From: Goniomonas avonlea
Taxonomy: Eukaryota; Cryptophyceae; Goniomonadida; Goniomonadaceae
Direction: 5' to 3'
DNA: 14,685 nt
NCBI GenBank assembly: GCA_003573635.1
Contig: QUTJ01031672.1
Coordinates: 1-14,685, forward strand
Shown here: positions 8,602 through 14,685 of the stretch, piece after piece
Position numbering within the stretch: position 1 is the first letter of the stretch
Layout: every line of letters begins with the position of its first letter
Translations under genes and position numbers: made by a program
Notes under the pieces: model-generated
What the model was told of the DNA's origin: nothing
Database searches by the model: none
The model's input: the letters and a program-made list of their open reading frames with translations, nothing else

Positions 8602-8668
8602 TCTCTTCTCTCTTATGCCCCAGGCAGGGCCCTCATGGTTCTGTGGCCGCTCAGCGGTTCCTGAATGG
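8349..8668 (+). repeat. Right cluster of GCTTGAAT-(CT)n units with a ~169-bp tandem duplication
   Basis: An (AC)n run at 8349-8362 leads into long (CT)n tracts. Three units have the plus-oriented core GCTTGAAT followed by CT repeats (starting near 8381, 8499 and 8554). A truncated head at about 8641-8668 stops at CCTGAATGG. The segment from CTTATGCC at 8443 recurs from 8612 at an offset of 169 nt, including GCTCAGCGGTTCCTGAATGG. The TGA of the cassette's last frame (8384-8386) is itself part of a GCTTGAAT core. Confidence 0.75.
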
Positions 8669-9117
8669 TGCCACAGGAGGCAGACCCAGCCTCAAGTCTT
8701 GCTTTGACAATTCCCTTAGCATTTTCGACAGCGCTCACCCCGTCAACCCCACCGCTTCATGCTTCAGTTGGCCCACCACAGCACCTTCCACTCACGCTTC
8801 AGTTGGTCCCCACCACAGCACGCTTTCGTTTTGTGGCTGTGTGACAGCGCGGAAGTAAATCAACCTTTTCGGCCACGGGCTCGAAGTATACTGGCCGATT
8901 CGGACCCAATTAACCTCTCTATTCGGATCCAAATTACCCTGGGAAGAGGCCCAAGAGCAATTTTGCTTGGAAACGAAGATGGAGGAGCAAATTTGAAAAT
9001 GAGCTGTCGTGTCAAAAAATTCACTCGGCAAAAAACCCCCGGACCGGCCTTTCGGTGGTGGAATTAACGGGGGTTGAAAATCTATAAGAGCGTGTGCGAG
9101 CGGAGGGACATTGCTTC
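8669..9117. other. Intergenic region with short direct repeats and a TATA-like box
   Basis: No gene is supported. Two imperfect direct repeats are visible: GCTTCAGTTGG...CCACCACAGCAC at 8761-8784 and 8796-8821, and ATTCGGAYCCAA at 8898 and 8921. A TATA-like box TATAAG at 9083-9088 lies 30 nt before the ATG at 9118. Confidence 0.45.
9083..9088 (+). promoter_or_regulatory. TATA-like box upstream of the small gene at 9118
   Basis: TCTATAAGAG has a good TATA match. Its distance to the ATG at 9118 (30 nt) would place initiation almost at the start codon, so the 5' UTR would be extremely short. The alternative is that a later ATG (9136) is used. Confidence 0.35.
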
Positions 9118-9673
9118 ATGACGGCACCGTCCTCAATGCCGGCAATTGATGTGGGCTCAAGTTCCATGCCTTTTTATGAAGCAGTCCCTTGGTGGCTTCC
9201 TCCGAACTCTACCTCAACCACCCCTTCTTCGGCCTCGACCGTCGGTGCTCTGGAGCTGCAAGAATTCCTGCGCTCGGGTCACCCAAAAGAGGAAAAAAGG
9301 CAACCCATCGATGCTCCTGTGTCCCCCGAAACGCAAGATGCAGAGCAAGACTGGTACCTCTTAGAGTTGCCCTAGGCTCCGGTGCAGTGCTGAAGCCAGC
9401 ATCGATTTTCTTTGCACTCAATGCAACTTGGCAGGTTTGCGGAAACGTACGACTTGGAGCATCCAGCCAGCTCTCCAACCAAAGGCGTGTAACCTTGTAG
9501 GATGCGCCCGCAATTGCGCTCGGGGACACTACGGCACTTACGCGCACAGCGACAACTCGAAGAATGCAGCCAAGAGCAATGGGCCTCGAGATGCCAAGCC
9601 ACAAAGATGGAGACGTCAAGTTATGCCTCATGGGCTCGGCTGCATCGAAAAAATAAGCAAGAAACTTGAATAA
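9118..9673 (+). CDS. Tentative small two-exon gene, unknown function, Cys-containing C-terminal half
   Basis: From the ATG at 9118 an unspliced frame gives 85 aa to TAG at 9373-9375: Ser/Thr/Pro-rich, then acidic. A 46-nt GT-AG intron (9354-9399, donor GTACCT, acceptor GCCAG) would instead join exon 9118-9353 to exon 9400-9673. The resulting 169-aa protein ends at TAA 9671-9673, and its second half carries CTQC and CNLVGCARNC, a possible metal-binding arrangement. Immediately downstream is GAATAATAAA (9669-9678), a likely poly(A) signal that overlaps the stop. I do not recognise the family. Which of the two readings is correct cannot be settled from sequence alone. Confidence 0.4.
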
Positions 9674-9963
9674 TAAACATGATCGAGCAATATTTTCTGT
9701 TCTCCGAGTCAACTCTGGATTACCTGAATGCCACCAACACTTGAAAAGAGGAAAGCAAAGACTCCGATCGGTGGGTGGGTGGATTTAATTCTCTGAAGCA
9801 GAGACTCATACAGGGGAAGGGGGAGACACGGAGACCGAGGAGAGTAGAAGGTGTCCTCCCGCAGACAGTGTTATCATTGCAGAAGTGTTATCATTGCAGG
9901 TCCAGGGTTCAGAGGGAAGAACTCGAAAATGATCTTATTATCATATTGTCGTCAATTACAAGC
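9674..9963. other. Convergent intergenic region
   Basis: This is the shared 3' region of the small plus-strand gene and the minus-strand RRM gene. It contains a 16-nt direct repeat, AGTGTTATCATTGCAG, at 9867-9882 and 9884-9899. No coding sequence is supported. Confidence 0.5.
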
Positions 9964-10794
9964 TCAATTCAGGGATGTCTTGGCGTAAGAGAGGTGCAGA
10001 CCTTTCTCAGTAGACGACGGCAACATTGTGCCGTTCAACGTCCGGATCGCGTTCGCGGCAAAATCAGTGGAAGTGAACGCCACAAAACACGTCGGACCTC
10101 TTCCGACATCCCTGTAGCACATTTTTCGAAACCCTGGTTGACGAGAAAACAGGTCGTGCAGCTCTTGTTCCACAGGACCGCTCAAAGGAATGAAGCGAAC
10201 GAAGAGAGTATCGCACATTGGGGGACCACCCGAATTGGTGTCATAGGTGCTTCTTCCCCCAGAAATATTACCACCTCCTCCACCGTAACCACCGTAGCCA
10301 GCCCCACCGAAACCGCCATTGTCGATTACCAGGCCGGCAGGATTGCTAGGAACCACTGGTGGGCAATAAACAGGGATCTTGTAAGGATCACTGAATCCTT
10401 GCGAAAGCACCAAGGCCTTGTAAGGATCGTTGAATCCATGTGAAAGTTGGTCAACGCGAGGATAAGCAGCACGTGAGGAGGGCGCAAAGCCACCATCTGG
10501 CGCCCCACGCTTCTGGCTCCGCTTTGTTGCACTCAAGTTCAAATTAGTTTTGGCAACTTCGGCACGCAGCGGTTTTGGTGTCTCTGAATCATCATAAGTT
10601 GTCCGGGAGAGGATTGCAATGGCGGCTTCACATGCCGTAGGCGAGCAAAAACGTGCAAACCCAACAGGCGCGTCCCCACTTTTTCGAAGCGAGCAACCCT
10701 CGAACCCAATTGCAAATGTGAACAGCTTTTCAAACTCACGCTCAGTTATATCGGAGGGAAGGCCCGCGATGAACACCGTAGTGAGCGGCTCCAT
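9964..10794 (-). CDS. Two-RRM RNA-binding protein, RBPMS / Scw1 / Whi3 type, 276 aa
   Basis: Intronless. RRM1 (residues 4-86) has the RNP2-like VFIAGLP and RNP1-like VGFARFCS, and matches the RBPMS/couch-potato/Mec-8 class (FEKLFTFAIGFEGCSLRK, LRAEVAKTN). RRM2 (193-275) has TLFVRFIP and TCFVAFTS, with ELHDLFSRQPGFRKMCYR as in fungal Scw1/Whi3. Between them is a flexible linker with a duplicated GF(N/S)DPYK motif (residues 120-126 and 133-139) and a Gly-rich run (159-180). Proteins of this class bind mRNAs and act in mRNA localisation or stability; the targets are unknown here. The ATG at 10794 (MEPLTTVFIAGLP) is preferred. An in-frame ATG at 10914 would add 40 residues with no family match and would overlap exon 1 of APC11 on the other strand. 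The stop is TGA at 9964-9966. Confidence 0.93.
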   Translation of the reverse strand: MEPLTTVFIAGLPSDITEREFEKLFTFAIGFEGCSLRKSGDAPVGFARFCSPTACEAAIAILSRTTYDDSETPKPLRAEVAKTNLNLSATKRSQKRGAPDGGFAPSSRAAYPRVDQLSHGFNDPYKALVLSQGFSDPYKIPVYCPPVVPSNPAGLVIDNGGFGGAGYGGYGGGGGNISGGRSTYDTNSGGPPMCDTLFVRFIPLSGPVEQELHDLFSRQPGFRKMCYRDVGRGPTCFVAFTSTDFAANAIRTLNGTMLPSSTEKGLHLSYAKTSLN

Positions 10795-10900
10795 CGCGGA
10801 ACCCCTTCTGGCTGTGACATGACAGGCGTCATCCGTAACGTTCGCTGCGTTGTTCGCTAAACGTGAGAGTGGCGAAGCGAAGGAGCGGCAAACCTCAAAC
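10795..10900. promoter_or_regulatory. 106-nt divergent promoter between RRM gene and APC11
   Basis: The chosen start codons are only 106 nt apart, head to head, so the two genes must share or overlap promoter elements. No TATA box is evident. Confidence 0.5.
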
Positions 10901-11306
10901 ATGAAAGTGGACATCGAGGGGTATGGCTCTTTTGCGTGTGAAGCCGGTTGATTTCAGCTCTGCAGGTGGCACGCAGTGGCCACTTGGACTTGGGGCACTG
11001 CTGACGACGAGGCTTGCGGGATTTGCCGCTTGCCGTTTGATGGCTGCTGCCCGGACTGTAAGATGCCAGGCGACGATTGTCCCATCGGTGTGTTCTGGTC
11101 GCTGCCTATGCATGTGTTTGACTCCGCGCAGTTTTCGGCATGTGTGCTCATCCTTTCCATATGCATTGTATTGTCAAGGTGCTGGCTTTGTGTTTCTTTT
11201 TTCAAATTCTGACCTGATTTGTTAGTGGGTCAATTCGCAAGGATCCTCTGCCCAGCGATGTCCAATGTGCCGGAGAGAGTGGCAATTCAAGACAGAAGCT
11301 GAATAG
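10901..11306 (+). CDS. APC11: Anaphase-promoting complex subunit 11 (RING-H2), 4 exons, 89 aa
   Basis: Catalytic RING subunit of the APC/C ubiquitin ligase, which with the cullin-like APC2 recruits E2 enzymes to drive mitotic exit. Exons are 10901-10920, 10966-11087, 11132-11178 and 11226-11306, separated by GT-AG introns of 45, 44 and 47 nt (270 nt, 89 aa; human 84 aa). The 20-nt first exon encodes only MKVDIE plus part of the next codon. Splicing then restores WHAVATWTW, the conserved family start. RING ligands visible are CGIC (C24, C27), the CCPDC region, C45, then MCAHPFHMHC (C52, H54, H57, C60) and CPMC (C75, C78), followed by the conserved RREWQF tail. Without splicing, the zinc ligands fall in three different frames, so simple frame calling would miss this gene. 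An AATAAA lies at 11598-11603, about 290 nt past the stop. Confidence 0.95.
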
Positions 11307-12116
11307 TTGCAACATGGAATCGTCAGGCTCTTCAAGACTCATGTTCACGTTCCGTTGCAGAATTGTACATTCCAACGATCAGAAGAGTGTCATGCCAAAG
11401 TTCGGTGGCGGCGACACCTGTAATATATCATACCATCACATTTCCTACGGCTATCTTGTTTTGCCATAAGCCCTTGATGACCCCCTTTCTATCGAGGATT
11501 CTGTCCTTCCCTTGGTGACAGGCCATGCACAGTTTGCAGCTCAATTTCTTCCCTCATTCGGCGAGGGTGAGGACCTTTAGCCCGACTTCACAAAAGAATA
11601 AAACTCAACAGAAAAACAGCCAACAATGAAAATCAACAGCAAAACAGGCAAGAGGCTGTTTGGCTGTTGATTTTCATTTCTTGCCTGTCTTGCTGTTGAT
11701 TTTCATTCTTGTGGCGCGCACACACGCACACCTACTGCCGCAGAATCGAGCAGGCCTTAAAACATGGAGCGGACGAAACGCAATATCTAATAGCTTGGCG
11801 GTGCCACAGTCACGATCCTTCCAGTGCCACCTCGCAAATGCACTCAGCCTCAAGCACGCGAGCTCGCCAGTATAACGGATGGCACACAAGTGCTGCAATA
11901 TCATCAAATCGAATTTCCGCATTTCATTCGCCCAATCAAACCCCCAACACCAGTACCCGACACAGAGTAAGCAAGACACGCCAGTGAGTGCACTTCGCCC
12001 CACACGGAACGTTGCCACAACAGGGTGAGACCTCAAGCGTCCTCCACCTCTCGTCCCTGAAAAATCGCAGCGCACATGAACGGGGCGAGCGAACAGTTTT
12101 CTAGGTGTATTCGCAC
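11307..12116. other. Convergent intergenic region between APC11 and SmB
   Basis: The region contains the APC11 3' UTR, an AATAAA at 11598-11603 on the plus strand, a long hairpin (11626-11706), and otherwise no recognised gene. A 51-codon open frame starts at ATG 11314, eight nt after the APC11 stop, and ends at TAA 11467-11469. It has no recognisable domain and is not called as a gene. Confidence 0.55.
11626..11706. repeat. 27-bp imperfect inverted repeat (hairpin) with a third partial copy in the loop
   Basis: The left arm 11626-11652 and right arm 11680-11706 are reverse complements except for one position. The 27-nt loop contains another copy of GGCTGTTGATTTTCATT, which also pairs with the left side (AATGAAAATCAACAGC), so alternative foldings exist. 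It lies between the converging ends of APC11 and SmB. Confidence 0.85.
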
Positions 12117-13142
12117 TTAATGAGGCGGCATTCCTCGGCCGCCCGGGGGACCGCCTGGACCGCCAGGGGGCGGCATACCAGGCCGCATACCGGGTGGCAT
12201 ACCCATGCCCGGCGGCATGCCGCCCGGCATTCCCGGAGGCATTCCTGGCATTCCCGGTCGAGGCTGGGGAGCGTGTCAAACCACAAAAAAAACCTGCAAG
12301 TGAGGCGTACCGGTGGCATTCCCGGAGGCATTCCACGTCCCGGCGGCATGCCACCTGGCATACCCGGCGGCATTCCCTGCATTCCCGGGGGCATACCCGG
12401 GGGCATACCGCGGCCCGGCGGCATTCCCTGCATTCCCGGGGGCATACCCGGAGGCATCCCACGACCCGGCGGCATCCCCGGAGGAAAGCCTGGATCCTGT
12501 CAGATCAACAGAGCAAGGGGGGAGGGGGGTGACGCAAGCACCTGGTGGTCCCTGGCCTGGAGGTGCACCTCGTCCAGGCTGCGCGTACTGCACTGGGGCA
12601 GCGGCAACAACGCCGCGCCCTGCCGGAGCCATCTGCTGTGCTGAGGGTCCACCAACACCCCGACCAGGACCCGCAAGACCTGAGAGATCATAAGCCCTGT
12701 GTAACCACCAACACTAAACAAAACCACCTGCAGGTGCCTGCCCCATGGGCGCAACTGGGAGCCCACGTCCGGCAGCTCGACCAGCACCAGGACCTGCCGC
12801 GCCTGCTGCGCGACGACTGTCCTCAGGAGCCGGGGCACTTTCGACGCTGAGAGAAACAACACACTCGCCACGAAGCAAAACCAAACCGAGAGTGCGCTTT
12901 TCCTCGCGCTCCTCCGAAACTGAAAGGACACATCACAAACCAGTTTGAAACACATTGAGCAACCACCCACCGCCCTTTGTCTTGCTCTTCACACTGATGC
13001 GGCGAAATTCTTCACAATCACCAAGCACCATATTCATGTGTTTGTCAAATGCCATGAACTTTCCGACGAGCATCCGACCGTCTTCGATCGTGATGCGCAT
13101 ACGGTAGTTGATGTACTGTAAAATCTTGCTGCTCCTTGACAT
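12117..13142 (-). CDS. SNRPB: Small nuclear ribonucleoprotein SmB/SmN, 5 exons, 275 aa
   Basis: Core Sm-ring protein of the spliceosomal snRNPs; with D3 it binds the snRNA Sm site in the nucleus. Exons on the minus strand are 13142-12971, 12919-12728, 12679-12542, 12489-12311 and 12263-12117, with GT-AG introns of 51, 48, 52 and 47 nt (828 nt, 275 aa; human SmB is about 231-240 aa). The Sm1 motif is in residues 21-45 ([20 protein letters not shown]) and Sm2 at about 68-78 ([11 protein letters not shown]), split by intron 1. A linker follows with the B-specific QAPAGLAGP and [11 protein letters not shown] segments. From about residue 168 the tail is built of [11 protein letters not shown] repeats, as in other SmB proteins but longer. 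The ATG at 13142 gives [16 protein letters not shown], matching the family start. The stop is TAA at 12117-12119. Pro-rich SmB tails elsewhere bind proline-recognition domains; that role here is inference. Confidence 0.96.
12371..12472 (-). repeat. 51-bp tandem duplication inside SmB exon 4
   Basis: Copies 12371-12421 and 12422-12472 are nearly identical and encode a 17-residue unit, [17 protein letters not shown], twice. The differences are mainly at third codon positions, so the protein repeat is kept while the DNA diverges. Confidence 0.85.
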
Positions 13143-13451
13143 ACCTGCCGGAGGAGTCAGACTGCAACAAAAAAAATGCAAGAAAGTAAAATGCAATATC
13201 GCACCCGACATTGTGAAGGGCTTTGCAAATCCGTGCGCTGCGCGCAAGGGAACGGAGACGGGCGAAGTGGAGCGCGCTTAGACGGCGCGCGAGGGACTTT
13301 ATCCGTCGTCACGTCACCGTCAAAACACAGCGCGCTGCGTTATCGGATAATTATGCGTATGGAACGCGTCTTATGAAGTCGAGTGAAGATCAGATAGAGC
13401 CTTTTTCGCGACTGCTGCTTCCAAACAAACTGGCATTGGCGCAATTCAGAG
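13143..13451. promoter_or_regulatory. Divergent promoter region between SmB and the MYST acetyltransferase
   Basis: The region is 309 nt between opposed start codons, so both 5' UTRs and promoters must be here. No TATA box or known operator was recognised. The sequence reads GGTATGTC across the SmB start, which resembles a donor, but the ATG fits the protein family. Confidence 0.45.

Positions 13452-14685
<1,234 letters not shown>

Noticed and set aside
8383-8664. 93-codon frame of Ser-Leu repeats
   Set aside because: It is a translation of the CT microsatellite and has no coding evidence.
6298-8668. CRISPR array
   Set aside because: The repeats are eukaryotic simple-sequence units of variable spacing and orientation, with no uniform spacers.
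9209-9712. 167-codon minus-strand frame
   Set aside because: No domain, and antisense to the better plus-strand model with a TATA-like box and poly(A) motif.
10795-10914. Longer N-terminus for the RRM protein starting at 10914
   Set aside because: The extra 40 residues match nothing in the family and would overlap APC11 exon 1; MEPLTTVFIAGLP is a natural RRM start.
10923-11225. 100-codon plus-strand frame beginning MALLRVKPVDF
   Set aside because: It starts inside APC11 intron 1 and is in the wrong frame for the RING residues.

Overview
This is nuclear DNA from a microbial eukaryote (a protist or alga). Five conserved eukaryotic genes can be read as spliced or intact models. Most introns are very short (about 42-79 nt), are GT-AG, and in several cases carry a CTAAC- or CTGAC-like branch motif. 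The sequence shows no bacterial-style operons or ribosome binding sites. I cannot name the species. The APC11 and MYST proteins have a plant/stramenopile-like flavour, but that is only an impression.

Layout. (1) 435-2794, minus: OLA1 (YchF-type Obg-like ATPase), eight exons, 400 aa. It is divergent from (2) 3011-4582, plus: a Ser/Pro/Arg-rich, probably disordered protein of unknown function. (3) 4583-6290: an AT-richer stretch with a microsatellite, followed by a tentative minus-strand multi-exon gene (about 5567-6275). (4) 6298-8668: an accessory block. A broken coding cassette of about 1.7 kb with no recognised domain (6669-8386) is flanked by clusters of a short repeat. Each repeat unit joins a GCTTGAAT core to a (CT)n tract, and the two flanks lie partly in inverted orientation. 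The three ambiguous bases of the window are all inside this cassette. (5) 9118-9673, plus: a tentative small two-exon gene behind a TATA-like box. (6) 9964-10794, minus: a two-RRM RNA-binding protein of the RBPMS/Scw1/Whi3 type, divergent from (7) 10901-11306, plus: APC11, the RING-H2 subunit of the anaphase-promoting complex, four exons. (8) 11307-12116: a convergent intergenic region with a poly(A) signal and a long imperfect hairpin. (9) 12117-13142, minus: Sm protein B (SmB/SmN), five exons, with a long Pro-Gly-Met-rich tail, divergent from (10) 13452 to beyond the right edge, plus: a MYST-family histone acetyltransferase (Esa1/TIP60/HAM type), cut off inside an intron that becomes a (CT)n tract at the window end.

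The conserved genes are housekeeping functions (translation-associated ATPase, splicing, cell-cycle ubiquitin ligase, chromatin acetylation, RNA binding). They are arranged as three head-to-head pairs rather than as a pathway. The most unusual material is the repeat-bounded cassette. A second point is that some introns are multiples of three without stops, so they read as if they were coding sequence.
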